The position numbers and the translations under genes are program-made. Shown here in pieces: positions 35,436-45,367 of a stretch of DNA of 64,000 nt. The notes beneath the pieces are model-generated. The model made no database searches. It was not told the origin of the DNA and worked only from the letters and a program-made list of their open reading frames with translations. Source of the DNA: PALSA-1004 sp963829085. GTDB taxonomy: Bacteria; Pseudomonadota; Gammaproteobacteria; Burkholderiales; SG8-41. The stretch covers positions 186,001 through 250,000 of the forward strand of contig CAWHHJ010000017.1 in NCBI GenBank assembly GCA_963829085.1, written 5' to 3'. Numbering within the stretch: the first letter of the stretch is position 1; the number at the start of each line of letters is the position of its first letter.

Positions 35436-36894
35436 ATGAAATGGGAGACTGTAATCGGACTGGAGTCGCACGCGCAGTTGTCCACCTGCTCCAAGATATT
35501 TTCCGGTGCTCCGACCGCATTCGGCGCCACGCCCAACTCACAGGCCAGCGCCGTTGATATTGCACTGCCAGGCGTGCTGCCTGTTCTGAATCGAGGCGCC
35601 GTCGAGCGTGCCATACGGTTCGGGCTCGCGATCGGCGCCCGTATTAATCGCCGCTCGATCTTCGCGCGCAAGAATTATTTTTATCCGGACTTGCCAAAAG
35701 GCTATCAAATAAGCCAGGTACGAACTGCCCATCGTCGAAGGCGGGGAGATAGCGATCGTGTCGCCTACGCGCGGCGACATTAAAGTGCAGCTCACGCGAG
35801 CGCACCTCGAGGAAGACGCCGGTAAGTCTCTGCATGAAGCGTTCGAGGGCATGACCGGCATCGATCTTAACCGCGCCGGCACCCCATTGCTCGAAATAGT
35901 CAGTGAACCCGAGATGCGCAGTTCCGCAGAGGCGGTCGCTTATGCCAGGACTTTGCATGCGCTCGTGCGCTGGATTGACATCTGCGATGGCAACATGCAG
36001 GAGGGATCGTTTCGCTGCGATGCCAACGTTTCCGTGCGGCGAGCGGGCGACGAGAAACTGGGCACTCGCTGCGAGATAAAAAATCTGAACTCCTTCCGCT
36101 TCATCGAGCAGGCGATCGATTTTGAAGTGCGCCGCCAGACTGACCTGCTGGAGGAGGGGCGTGTCGTGATTCAAGAGACGCGGCTTTACGACGCCGACAG
36201 GAATGAGACGCGACCCATGCGCTCCAAGGAAGACGCCATGGACTACCGTTATTTTCCGGATCCGGATCTATTGCCGTTGGTAGTGTCCGACGAATGGATG
36301 GCCCAGGCGACGAGGTCTTTGCATGCCATCGGCACGCCGAGCAGCCGAAAACAGAAATACATGGAGCAATACAAGCTATCGGCGTATGACTCAGCGCTGC
36401 TGGTCAACAGCCGTGATGCGTCCGATTACTTCGAGGCGACCTTGCAAGCGCTCAATCCCGATCATTTGACGGCTGGCGCAAAAGATGTGGCGAACTGGAT
36501 GAATGGAGAACTCGCGGCGGCGCTCAAGCGATCCGAAATCGAAATTTCGCAATCTACGGTGACCCCTCAGGCCCTCGCCGACTTGCTGCGCCGACTCGCG
36601 AACCAGACATTGTCTTCAAAAACGGCGAAAGAAGTGTTCCACGCGATGTGGAATGGCGAAGGCGATGCGGCCAGCATCATTGCCGCACGCGGATTGGAGC
36701 AGGTTTCCGACTCTGCGGAGATCGAAAAAATTGTCGATCAGGTGGTTGCTGGCAACCCGACTCAGGTCGCTGACTACAAAAGCGGGAAGGAAAAGGCTTT
36801 TAACTCGATGGTCGGGCAGGTGATGAAGGCGACGCGCGGCAAGGCGAATCCCGCGCAGGTCAACCTGGTGCTGAAACGAAAGCTCAGCGACTAA
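35436..36894 (+). CDS. gatB: Asp/Glu-tRNA amidotransferase subunit GatB (one frameshift)
   Basis: GatB binds the tRNA and phosphorylates and amidates the misacylated residue. The N-terminal part MKWETVIGLESHAQL...FYPDLPKGYQISQ is intact. The frame then breaks at GG 35717-35718. With one G removed it continues YELPIVEGGEIAIVSPTRG and runs to 36894, giving 485 residues including the C-terminal YqeY-like tail domain (VADYKSGKEKAFNSMVGQVMK). In an organism with gatCA intact the gene should be essential, so a sequence error is more likely than loss. Confidence 0.93.
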
Positions 36895-36900
36895 GCGATA

Positions 36901-37614
36901 TCACTTTTTAGTATTCGCGCCGGTCGTGGCAGCTAGCGGAATATCCGGTCTGGCAGCGGCGCTCGACGATATTGCTGTCTCGGATGGCGCGCCGGTTAAC
37001 TCCGCAAAGCGCTTTTTCATGTCATCGTACTGCACGTTGATATCAGCTATGTCTTTGCGCTTCGCCGCGACCTGCGCCTGCAGTTTCGCCTTGCTTGACT
37101 CAGTGCGATCGTAGTCCTCCTGAAAGGACGCGGGTACCGGCTTATTTTCTTTCCTGTACGGTTCCATGCGCGCTCGCAGGTCGGCCTGCCTATCGATCGC
37201 ATTCTTCAGATTGTTTTGCAGCGCTTCGATGTTCATTTCTATCTGCTGGATATCGCGGCCGCGTTTCAGATCGATCTCTTTGCTCGTCGTGAATGTTTCA
37301 AGCAGCGCACGGTCTTTGCGCTGCTGCTCCGATGTCTTCGAGTCTGCGAGTTTTTTGCGTTCGGCCTGGTCTTCCAAAGTTTTTTTCTGCTCTGCCGTGA
37401 GCGCGGCATCGCTCGATTTGACCGTAACTCCGCGATGATTCAACTCTTTCGTTGCATAGTCCTGATATTCCGGCGGCACTTTGTCGCCGCACCCCAAGAT
37501 CTTCCCGGACTTGTCTTTCCAGCACACGATCTTGCCAGGCGCCGATTGTTGCTGCGCATAGGCGCCGCTAACAACCACTAGCATGACAAGTGCACTCAGC
37601 ACGCGCTTATGCAT
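36901..37614 (-). CDS. Exported DUF4124-like coiled-coil protein
   Basis: A 237-residue protein with a signal peptide (MHKRVLSALVMLVVVSGAYAQ). It has a short N-terminal DUF4124-like module (KIVCWKDKSGKILGCGDKVPPEYQ) with two cysteines, then a long charged alpha-helical region (about 70-205) likely to be a coiled coil, and a low-complexity tail. Function unknown. Its start overlaps the pyrE stop by eight bases, so it is translated from the pyrE transcript. It converges on gatB with 6 bp between the stops. Confidence 0.75.
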   Translation of the reverse strand: MHKRVLSALVMLVVVSGAYAQQQSAPGKIVCWKDKSGKILGCGDKVPPEYQDYATKELNHRGVTVKSSDAALTAEQKKTLEDQAERKKLADSKTSEQQRKDRALLETFTTSKEIDLKRGRDIQQIEMNIEALQNNLKNAIDRQADLRARMEPYRKENKPVPASFQEDYDRTESSKAKLQAQVAAKRKDIADINVQYDDMKKRFAELTGAPSETAISSSAAARPDIPLAATTGANTKK

Positions 37615-38260
37615 TCGCGGTTACTCCATATTTTTCGCGATATTTGCTCACTGCCGCCAGATCCGCATCCATGCGGGTATCGGTTTGCAAGTAGCGAACC
37701 AGGTCGTCGAGCGTAGCCACGCTCACGACCGGGATGCGATAGTAGCGCTCGACCTCCTGCACGGCGGACAATTCACTGCTGCCGCGCTCCATTCGGTCCA
37801 GCGCAATGACAACGCCACAGGGCACGGCGCCAGCGGCCTTGATGATTTCGACTGATTGCCGAACTGAGGTGCCGGCCGAAATTACATCATCTATGATCAG
37901 CACCCGGCCTGTGAGCGGCGCGCCCACCACCATGCCACCTTCGCCGTGATCTTTAATTTCCTTGCGATTGAAGCTGTAGCGCACATTGCGTCCGGCATCT
38001 GCGAGCGCAATTGCAACAGCCGCAACCAGCGGGATTCCCTTGTACGCCGGTCCAAACAGCATGTCGAACTCGACGTCCGCGGCCAAAATCGCTTTCGCGT
38101 AAAATCTTGCGAGGCTGCGCAGCGCCTCACCGTCGTAGAACAGCCCGGCATCAAAAAAATACGGCGACATGCGGCCAGCCTTGGTTTTGAATTCGCCGAA
38201 GTGCAGCACTTTCTGTGCCACGACGAACTGAATGAAGTCCTGCCGCAGGCTTTCCGCCAT
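37607..38260 (-). CDS. pyrE: Orotate phosphoribosyltransferase PyrE
   Basis: PyrE joins orotate to PRPP to make OMP in pyrimidine synthesis. The 217-residue protein has the PRPP-binding loop VLIIDDVISAGTS (about 123-135), FNRKEIKDHGEGG in the flexible lid and SPYFFDAGLF near the start. Length and motifs are normal. Divergent from xth, with 37 AT-rich bases between the start codons holding both promoters. Confidence 0.97.
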   Translation of the reverse strand: MAESLRQDFIQFVVAQKVLHFGEFKTKAGRMSPYFFDAGLFYDGEALRSLARFYAKAILAADVEFDMLFGPAYKGIPLVAAVAIALADAGRNVRYSFNRKEIKDHGEGGMVVGAPLTGRVLIIDDVISAGTSVRQSVEIIKAAGAVPCGVVIALDRMERGSSELSAVQEVERYYRIPVVSVATLDDLVRYLQTDTRMDADLAAVSKYREKYGVTANA

Positions 38261-38297
38261 GAATTTTAGTTTAAGAATTTAAAGCCGCAGAAACATT

Positions 38298-39074
38298 ATG
38301 TTACGCGTAATCACTTTGAACCTCAACGGCATCCGCTCGGCGAGCCGCAAAGGTTTGTTCGATTGGCTCGCGCGTCAAAGGGCAGATATTGTCTGCGTGC
38401 AGGAGTTGAAGGCGCAGGAAGCGGATATGACGGACGCCATGCTTGCACCGCGCGGCTTTCACGGCTGTTTCCATTATGCGCAGAAGAAAGGCTACAGCGG
38501 TGTTGGGCTTTACACCAAGCAGAAACCGACCCGCATAAGTGAAGGAATCGGTGTGCGGGAATTCGATGACGAAGGCCGCTACGTGCGAGCTGATTTCGGC
38601 AAGCTATCAGTCATATCCGCTTATCTGCCTTCCGGTTCAAGCGGCGAACATCGCCAACAATCGAAGTTCCGCTTCATGGCCGAGTTCTACCCGTGTCTTG
38701 AAAAACTCGTTAAGGAAGGCCGGGAATTCATCTTGTGTGGTGACTGGAACATCGCACACAAAGAGATCGACTTAAAAAACTGGCGCGGCAACCGCAAGAA
38801 CTCGGGATTTTTGCCTGAAGAGCGCGAATGGCTGAGCCGCATATTCGAGCAAGTGCAGTTCGTCGATGTCTTCCGCCGCGTCGACCAGCGTGCGGATCAG
38901 TACACATGGTGGTCGAACCGCGGCCAGGCATGGGCCAAGAACGTCGGCTGGCGCATCGATTATCAGATTGCAACACCGGCGATCGCAGCATGCGCCCGCA
39001 AAGTAAAAATATATAAAGACCGGCGGTTTTCGGATCATGCGCCATTGACGATCGATTACGACTTCGATTTGTGA
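38298..39074 (+). CDS. xth: Exodeoxyribonuclease III / AP endonuclease Xth
   Basis: Xth cuts at abasic sites and degrades 3' ends in base excision repair. The 258-residue protein is a complete EEP-fold nuclease: LNLNGIRSA at the start, QELKAQ (metal Glu), GDWNIAHKEIDL (catalytic Asp-Asn), the R-V-D segment VGWRIDYQIA, and the final SDHAPLTIDYDF (catalytic Asp-His pair). No anomaly. Confidence 0.95.
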   Translation: MLRVITLNLNGIRSASRKGLFDWLARQRADIVCVQELKAQEADMTDAMLAPRGFHGCFHYAQKKGYSGVGLYTKQKPTRISEGIGVREFDDEGRYVRADFGKLSVISAYLPSGSSGEHRQQSKFRFMAEFYPCLEKLVKEGREFILCGDWNIAHKEIDLKNWRGNRKNSGFLPEEREWLSRIFEQVQFVDVFRRVDQRADQYTWWSNRGQAWAKNVGWRIDYQIATPAIAACARKVKIYKDRRFSDHAPLTIDYDFDL

Positions 39075-39149
39075 ATCGAGGTATCGCTATCGCAACTTGC
39101 CAAGTCCGCGCTACCTTGGGACAGACCAACAACACTTGAGGCGCTCACC

Positions 39150-40269
39150 ATGACCATCCCTGCTGCCGCCGAAGTTGGCATGCCGCTCAGCCAAGTCGAT
39201 ACTCCGTGCCTGATGTTGGAGCTCGATGCTTTCGAGCGAAACTTACGCCGTCTGCCGGATTCATTGAAAGGTCGGGATGTGCGGCTGCGGCCGCATGCCA
39301 AGAGCCATAAATCGGCGGACATCGCGCTGCGACAGATCGCGCTGGGCGCCGCAGGCGTATGCGTACAAAAAAGTGAGTGAGGCTGCGGCGCTTATAGAGG
39401 CGGGCGTCAAAGATATCCTGATCGCGAACGAAGTTGTCGGCGCGCCGAAGCTTGAATTGCTTGCGGGGCTAAACCGGCGTGCACATGTAGCTGTCTGCGC
39501 TGATGATGCCGGCAACGTGAGCGCACTCGATGCAGCAGCACGAGCAGCCGGTTTGTCGCTCGACGTGCTGGTTGAAGTCGATGTGGGGGCAAATCGCTGC
39601 GGCGTACAACCGGGCGGCCCCGCCGTCGCCCTCGCGGCACAGATTTCGCGAGCCTCCAACCTGCGGTTTGCCGGACTGCAGGCATATCAAGGTTCGGCGC
39701 AGCACATCCGTAGCGTAGGCGAGCGTCAAGAGGCAATTACCCGCGCAGTCGATTACGTGCGCATGACGACCCGCATGCTTACAGAAGCGGGGATGAAGTG
39801 CGAGTATGTGACGGGCGCGGGTACGGGAAGCTATATGTTCGAGGCCGCAAGTAACGTCTATCACGAGATACAGGCCGGCTCGTATATCTTCATGGACGCC
39901 GACTACGCAAAAAACGACTGGACTGAAAGCGGCATGCCGCAGTTCGAGCACAGCCTTTTTGTTTGGACGACGGTAATGAGTACGCCTGCACCGGCGCGTG
40001 CAGTGGTCGACGCAGGCCTCAAGGCGTCCAGCATTGACTCGGGGATGCCGCGTGTTGCTCAGCAGACAGACGTCGAATATGTGAAGGCATCGGATGAACA
40101 CGGAGTGCTCAATCTGACCGGCGCCACGCGTTTCAAGGTGGGCGACAAGCTCCTGCTTATCCCCGGCCACTGCGATCCGACAGTTAACTTGTACGACCGG
40201 TATGTGTGCGTGCGTAACGGCCGGGTCGAAGCGTTATGGCCGGTTACGGCGCGCGGAGCGCTCTTGTAA
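39150..40269 (+). CDS. DSD1-family PLP enzyme (D-threonine aldolase/D-serine dehydratase-like; one frameshift)
   Basis: A fold-type III (alanine racemase-like) PLP enzyme. The PLP lysine is in RPHAKSHKS (about residues 49-57), and the C-terminal HCDPT motif supplies the His and Cys of the zinc site known in D-serine dehydratase and D-threonine aldolase. The frame breaks in a six-A run at 39367-39372. With five A residues the reading continues VCVQKVSEAAALIEAG and gives 372 residues. Family members cleave or dehydrate D-beta-hydroxy amino acids; which one is not decided. No operon partner. Confidence 0.85.
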
Positions 40270-40312
40270 CCTGTTCTGCAAAGCACCGCACAAAAAAACA
40301 GCACTGGACAAG

Positions 40313-41596
40313 TTAGCGATCAGATGCGGCGTCACCGCGCTCGATTTTTTTGTCGCCGTTCCACGGCGCGACCTTTGGCAGTAGCAGCATGCCCGGCAGC
40401 GCAAGCAGTGTGCAAATCATAAAGAAATGCAGCCACCCGACTTGCTCGACGAGCGCGCCCGTCACTGAATTGATGAGAACGCGCGGTGCTGTGGCAAGGC
40501 TCGTGAATAAGGCGAATTGCGTCGCGGTATAAAGCGGATGCGTGGCGCGCGCAATGAACGCGACGAACGCAACCGTTCCGAGCCCCACGCCAAGCGCTTC
40601 GAACCCGATGGCCACAGCGAGCATGATGCGGTCCTGAGGGAATGCGGTAAGAAGTGCAAAGCCCGGTATCGAAATCGCCTGCACTACGCCGAAAATCCAC
40701 AAGGCCCGATTGATGCCGAGTTTCAGCATCCACAAACCACCGAGAAGGCCGCCGATCACTGCCGGCCATAAACCTGCATGCTTGGCAATCAGCCCGATTT
40801 CCGTTTTTGTAAAACCCATGTCGAGATAGAACGGTGTCGCGAGCGCGGTCGCCATGCTGTCGCCCAGTTTGTACAGCACCATGAATGTGAGCATGAGGAG
40901 CGCGGGACGAACGCCCTGGCGCGACATGAATTCCCGGAACGGCTCGACTACCGCTTCACGCAACGTTCGCGGTTTGGTGCCCGCTACAGACGGCTCACGC
41001 ACGACTAGAGTCATAAGGATTCCGGGCAGCATGAAAAGAGCGGTGATAAAAAAAACGCTGCGCCACGGCAGGATGTCAGCAAGTATCAATGACAGCGAAC
41101 CGGGTATCAGACCGGCGATACGGTAAGCGTTCACATGTATCGAATTTCCGAGCCCGAGCTCTGGATCGGGCAATATCTCGCGCCGGTAGGCGTCGAGCAC
41201 GATGTCCTGCGTTGCGCTGAAGAACGCGACAGTCGTCGCGAGCAGGGCAATGGCCATCAAATCGATTTGCGGATTCAGCGCTCCGAAGGCGGGCAGCGCA
41301 ACGATCAGTGCAATCTGCGAGAGCAGCATCCAGCCGCGCCGCCGGCCGAATGCAGGCAGCGCATAACGGTCAAGCAGCGGCGACCACAGGAATTTCCAGT
41401 TGTACGGGAATTGAACGAGCGCAAATAATCCGATCGCGCGCAGATCGACATGCTCGGACCGTAGCCAGGCAGGGAGCAGGCTCAACAGAATGTATAGCGG
41501 CAGCCCTGAGCTGAATCCGGTGCACACGCAGATCAGCATGCGCCGGTTGAAAAGCGCCTGGCGCCATGTAATCGGCGCGGGAACGCTGGCCGCCAT
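40313..41596 (-). CDS. ampG: AmpG-like muropeptide permease (MFS)
   Basis: A 427-residue membrane protein with about 12-14 hydrophobic segments. The start MAASVPAPITWRQALFNRRMLICVCTGFSSGLPLYIL and the segment FFSATQDIVLDAYRREIL are typical of AmpG, which imports GlcNAc-anhydroMurNAc peptides for cell-wall recycling. ATG 41596 is used; a TTG lies one codon upstream. It begins 7 bp after the metW stop, so it may be transcribed from the metX promoter and come under the SAM riboswitch. A recycling partner, anmK, is at 58841-59932. Confidence 0.9.
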   Translation of the reverse strand: MAASVPAPITWRQALFNRRMLICVCTGFSSGLPLYILLSLLPAWLRSEHVDLRAIGLFALVQFPYNWKFLWSPLLDRYALPAFGRRRGWMLLSQIALIVALPAFGALNPQIDLMAIALLATTVAFFSATQDIVLDAYRREILPDPELGLGNSIHVNAYRIAGLIPGSLSLILADILPWRSVFFITALFMLPGILMTLVVREPSVAGTKPRTLREAVVEPFREFMSRQGVRPALLMLTFMVLYKLGDSMATALATPFYLDMGFTKTEIGLIAKHAGLWPAVIGGLLGGLWMLKLGINRALWIFGVVQAISIPGFALLTAFPQDRIMLAVAIGFEALGVGLGTVAFVAFIARATHPLYTATQFALFTSLATAPRVLINSVTGALVEQVGWLHFFMICTLLALPGMLLLPKVAPWNGDKKIERGDAASDR

Positions 41597-41602
41597 CAAT
41601 TG

Positions 41603-42199
41603 TCAGGCGCGCTCAAAACGATACACCGCAAGGCTGCCGAGCACATTTGGTAACACCGAGACCTTCTTGCCGTCGCGCATCACGATGCGCTCGAGTATAC
41701 GCACGCCGTGGGTACGGCAGAAATTCTCGAAGTCCGTGATGGTGCACAAATGAATGTTCGGTGTGTCAAACCATGCATACGGCAGATTATCGGATAGCGG
41801 CATCTTCCCGCGCATGACTTGCAGCCGGTTAGGCCAATAACCGAAGTTCGGAAATGTAACCACGCCTTCACGGCCAACGCGCAACATCTCGCGCACCACG
41901 CGCTCGCTGCTGCGCACAGCTTGCAGTGTTTGCGACAGGATGACGTAGTCGAAGGACCCATCCGCGAAGCCTGAGAGTCCCCGTTCGAGGTCACCTTGAA
42001 TGACGTTTACGCCGTTGTTGACGCACGCGAGAATTCCGTCATCGTCGATTTCGACGCCATAGCCGATACTCTCGCGTTCGTCAGCTAGATAGCGCAGTAG
42101 CGTGCCGTCGCCGCAGCCCAGATCGAGGACACGCGCTGCAGGCTTGATCCAGTGGGCAATCGCTCTGAAGTCGGCGCGCTCCATCGCACGCGTGTTCAT
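41603..42199 (-). CDS. metW: Methionine biosynthesis protein MetW
   Basis: A 198-residue SAM-binding Rossmann protein (VLDLGCGDGTLLRYL near 27-39) that accompanies MetX in many proteobacteria. MetW is thought to be needed for full homoserine O-acetyltransferase activity. FPNFGYWPNRLQVMRGKMP and FCRTHGVRILER are family segments. It overlaps metX by four bases and lies in the SAM-II-controlled transcript. Confidence 0.95.
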   Translation of the reverse strand: MNTRAMERADFRAIAHWIKPAARVLDLGCGDGTLLRYLADERESIGYGVEIDDDGILACVNNGVNVIQGDLERGLSGFADGSFDYVILSQTLQAVRSSERVVREMLRVGREGVVTFPNFGYWPNRLQVMRGKMPLSDNLPYAWFDTPNIHLCTITDFENFCRTHGVRILERIVMRDGKKVSVLPNVLGSLAVYRFERA

Positions 42200-43344
42200 G
42201 TGACCACCCGATTGGCGATACGCGCGAAATACGCAGCGATCAAACGGTGATAGCGCGGGTCGTCAAGCAAAAACGCGTCGTGTCCATGCGGCGCCTCGAT
42301 TTCAGCATATGCGACGTCACGGCGGTTGTCGAGCAAGGCCTTGACGATTTCCCGTGAGCGTTCAGGCGAAAACCGCCAGTCAGTGGTAAACGAAATGACG
42401 AGGAAGCTTGCAGTCGCCGGCTCGAGCGCGAGGCTCAAGTTGCCACCGTGATCGGCCGCAGGATCGAAGTAATCGAGCGCTTTTGTGATGCGTAGGTAAG
42501 TGTTGGCGTCGAAGTAACCGGAAAATTTTTCGGCCTGATGGCGCAGATACGATTCGATCTCAAATTCGACTCCGAACGTATAGCCCAGCTTGCCATATCG
42601 CAACTGACGGCCGAATTTGCTCGCCATCTCGTCATCGGACAGATAGGTAATGTGGCCGACCATACGTGCCACGCGCAGGCCGCGTGTCGGCCGCACGCCG
42701 TGTTCATAATAGTGGCCTGCATGAAAGTCCGGGTCTGTGATAATTGCGAGCCGCGCGACTTCATTGAATGCGATGTTCTGGGCAGAGAGATTTGGCGCGC
42801 ACGCGATGACAATGGCGTGACCGATGCGCTCGGGAAACTGGATCGTCCATGAGAGCGCTTGCATGGCGCCCAGACTGCCGCCGATTATTGCTGCGAAGCG
42901 TTGAATTCCGAGCTGGTCGGCAAGACGCGCTTGCGTCGTTACCCAGTCTTCAACGGTCACTACCGGAAAGTCGGCACCCCACGGTTTGCGCGTTGCCGGG
43001 TTAATTGAAGAAGGGCCGGTCGAGCCGAAGCAGCCGCCCAGATTGTTCACCCCGATGACGCAGAACCGGTTCGTATCGAGCGGTTTTCCCGGCCCGATCA
43101 GGTTGTCCCACCAGCCGATATTTTGCGGGTCGTCCGCATAATAGCCCGCGACGTGGTGTGATGCGTTTAGAGCATGGCAGACGAGCACCGCATTCGATTT
43201 GTCGGCATTCAGCGCGCCGTACATTTCGTAAGCGAGCTCATACGCGGGCAGCCGTGCGCCGCTCTTGAGCTTTAGCGGCTCGGCGAATGTTGCGATGCGC
43301 GGCGTTACAGCGCCGACTGATTGTTGATCGTTCGTGCTATCCAC
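42196..43344 (-). CDS. metX: Homoserine O-acetyltransferase MetX
   Basis: An alpha/beta-hydrolase-fold acyltransferase that activates homoserine for methionine synthesis. The 382-residue protein has LVCHALNASHHVAG, the nucleophile elbow GGSLGAMQAL (catalytic Ser), and the Asp and His in FTTDWRF and APHGHDAFL. Some MetX proteins use succinyl-CoA instead; the residues seen do not let me decide. The only good start is GTG at 43344 (VDSTNDQQSVGAV). It lies two bases after the T-run of the riboswitch terminator, with no Shine-Dalgarno in clear sequence. Confidence 0.95.
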   Translation of the reverse strand: MDSTNDQQSVGAVTPRIATFAEPLKLKSGARLPAYELAYEMYGALNADKSNAVLVCHALNASHHVAGYYADDPQNIGWWDNLIGPGKPLDTNRFCVIGVNNLGGCFGSTGPSSINPATRKPWGADFPVVTVEDWVTTQARLADQLGIQRFAAIIGGSLGAMQALSWTIQFPERIGHAIVIACAPNLSAQNIAFNEVARLAIITDPDFHAGHYYEHGVRPTRGLRVARMVGHITYLSDDEMASKFGRQLRYGKLGYTFGVEFEIESYLRHQAEKFSGYFDANTYLRITKALDYFDPAADHGGNLSLALEPATASFLVISFTTDWRFSPERSREIVKALLDNRRDVAYAEIEAPHGHDAFLLDDPRYHRLIAAYFARIANRVVT

Positions 43345-43346
43345 AA

Positions 43347-43380
43347 TAAAAAACCCGGTCCGCTTGCGCTAAACCGGGTT
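43347..43380 (-). terminator. Intrinsic terminator of the SAM-II riboswitch
   Basis: AACCCGGT (43373-43380) pairs with ACCGGGTT (43352-43359), followed by T residues to 43346. The hairpin is between the aptamer and the metX GTG, so it serves as the off-switch and ends just at the start codon. Confidence 0.88.
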
Positions 43381-43385
43381 GTCTT

Positions 43386-43437
43386 TCTCTTTAGCCGGAT
43401 TTATTAGGCGCCCGCAAGCTGAACTCAAATCGGCGCA
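43386..43437 (-). promoter_or_regulatory. SAM-II riboswitch (metX leader)
   Basis: The RNA has the SAM-II (metA-type) signature: P1 arm GCGCC (43432-43436), GATTTGA (43425-43431), TTGC (43414-43417), the opposite P1 arm GGCGC, then TAATAAAT (43400-43407) and GGCTAAAG (43389-43396). These match the conserved H-type pseudoknot core in order and spacing. SAM binding should stop metX expression. Confidence 0.9.
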
Positions 43438-43451
43438 CAAAAGCTTTAAGA

Positions 43452-43480
43452 ACATTAACGCCACCTCACCGGGTTGTCAA
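43452..43480 (-). promoter_or_regulatory. metX promoter
   Basis: TTGACA (43475-43480) and TAATGT (43452-43457) with a 17-bp spacer form a near-consensus sigma70 promoter. Transcription would start about eight bases before the SAM-II aptamer. Confidence 0.8.
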
Positions 43481-43541
43481 ATACGCGCTCTTAACGCGTC
43501 GTGCCGGGAATGACCGTTGGACATTAGACGGAAGCGGCGGA

Positions 43542-45270
43542 TCAGGCGTTAAGTCGTGATAGCAGCGTTCGCAACTGGTCGGGGTCCTCTGCCCTGAGCA
43601 TGCGAGCCACCAGCGGTGCTATATCGCGCAGGTTTGACTTCAGCACCTGCTGCTTCACTTCGAGCAGCGACGCCGGATGCATCGAGAGCTGACGCAGACC
43701 GAAGCCGAGCAACAATCGAGTGAGCTGCACGTCGCCGGCCATTTCACCGCATAGTGCGACCGGTTTGTGGGCTTTGTTGCAGGTCTTGATGATGTGCGCC
43801 ACGAGATTGAGTACTGCCGGATGCAGCGGGTCATACAGATGCGCGACAGTATCGTCGGTGCGGTCGATCGCCAGCGTGTATTGAATAAGGTCGTTGGTGC
43901 CTATCGACAGGAAATCGAGTTTATTGATGAATGTATTGAGTGCGAGCGCTGCGGCTGGAATTTCGATCATCCCACCGACGGTGACGCCGCGGTCATAGGG
44001 TGTGTACTTGTCCTGCAGTGTCTGCTTGGCCTGCGCGAGATACGTCAGCGTTTGCACGATTTCGGGCGTGCTCATCAGCATCGGAATGAGAATTTTGAGC
44101 TTGCCGTAATGCGAAGCACGCAACAGCGCCCGCAACTGCACGAGAAACATTTGCGGCTCGGTAAGCGATAGTCTTATCGCCCGCAATCCGAGCGCCGGGT
44201 TGGTGCCCGTTGCAACCGCGCCATTGATCTGTTTATCGGCGCCGAGATCGTAAGTGCGAATCGTCACGGGCAAGCCGTCCATCTCGCGCAGCACCCTGCG
44301 ATATGCTTCAAATTGCTCGTCCTCGTCCGGCAGATCCTTCCGGTTCAAAAAACAGGAACTCGGTTCGAAACAGCCCGATGCCGGTCGCGCCGTTTTCTTT
44401 GACCGCGCTGACGTCGTCAGGTAACTCGATATTCGCCTGCAGATCGACTACGACTTCGTCGAGTGTCGTGGCCCGCATGTCCCGCAGACGCTTCAGTTTC
44501 CTGCGCTCGAGGTCCCACTGGTGCTGTCTTAGTTTGTATTCGGCCAGGGCTTGTTGGTCCGGGTCGACAATGACGACGCCTTGTGTTCCGTCGATGATCA
44601 GCAACTCGTTCTCGCGTATGAGCTGGCGCGAGTGATGAAGCGCAACGATCGATGGAATGTTGAGACTGCGCGCCACAATCGCCGTGTGCGAAGTGGTCCC
44701 GCCGAGATCGGTGATGAAGCTGCCGAACTGGTGCTGCTTGAACTGGATGACGTCTGCGGGCGAGAGATCTCGGGCTACGAGAATCAGGTTGTGCTCATCG
44801 CCTGCGATTGCCGGCGGGGCATAACCCGATTGGCCAAACAGCACCTTCATCAGCCGTTCTACAACCTGGATCACGTCGGCCTTGCGCTCGCGCAAGTAAC
44901 CGTCCTCGATCTCGTCGAACTGCTCGAGCAGCGCATCCATCTGCACCTGGAGCGCCCACTCGGCGTTGCATAGCTCCGTTTTTATAATCTCACGCGGCGC
45001 CTTCGATAGCGTCGAATCGTTGAGTATCATCAGGTGGAGGTTCAGAAACGCGTCGAACTCCTGCGGCGCATTCACGGGGATTTGCGTGCGCAGCGCCTCG
45101 AGTTCGTCATTAACCGTCTTGAGCGCCGCATCGAAGCGCGCAATCTCGGCGGCAATCTGGCGCTGCGATATGAGGTAGTGCGCGACTTCGAGCTTCGCGT
45201 GCGATACGAGATGCGCGTGGCCGATGGCAATTCCACCTGCCACCGGAATGCCGTGCATGGTAAAACTCAT
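43542..45270 (-). CDS. ptsI: Phosphoenolpyruvate-protein phosphotransferase, PTS enzyme I (one frameshift)
   Basis: Enzyme I takes phosphate from PEP and passes it to HPr. The N-terminal part contains the phospho-His H195 in GGTTSHTAIVARS. The break is in a run of six T residues (minus strand; 44347-44352), at RTEFLF. With five T residues it continues LNRKDLPDEDEQFEAYR and on through the PEP-binding barrel (PMLMSTPEI; FSIGTNDLIQYTLA; PVALCGEMAGD), giving 575 residues, the family norm. No sugar-specific EIIB or EIIC follows. With HPr and an EIIA this is the regulatory-type PTS of betaproteobacteria. Confidence 0.93.
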
Positions 45271-45367
45271 GCTAACCCCGCAGTATCAGCGAGGCCGCAC
45301 GTACAGCAAGGCGCGGCTGATTGGGCGGTTGCGAGAGGTCGATGTCGTCTCACAATGCATTCCGCGT

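Noticed and set aside
39367..39372. Programmed frameshifting at the A6 run of the DSD1-like gene (and at the T6 run of ptsI)
   Set aside because: The correction needed is +1, while the A-AAA-AAG type heptamer promotes -1 shifts. The short products would be useless, and similar breaks occur in non-slippery sequence in other genes.
44358..44372. GGTTCGAA resembling a tRNA T-arm
   Set aside because: It lies inside ptsI coding sequence and no acceptor stem or anticodon arm can be folded around it. No tRNA was found in the window.
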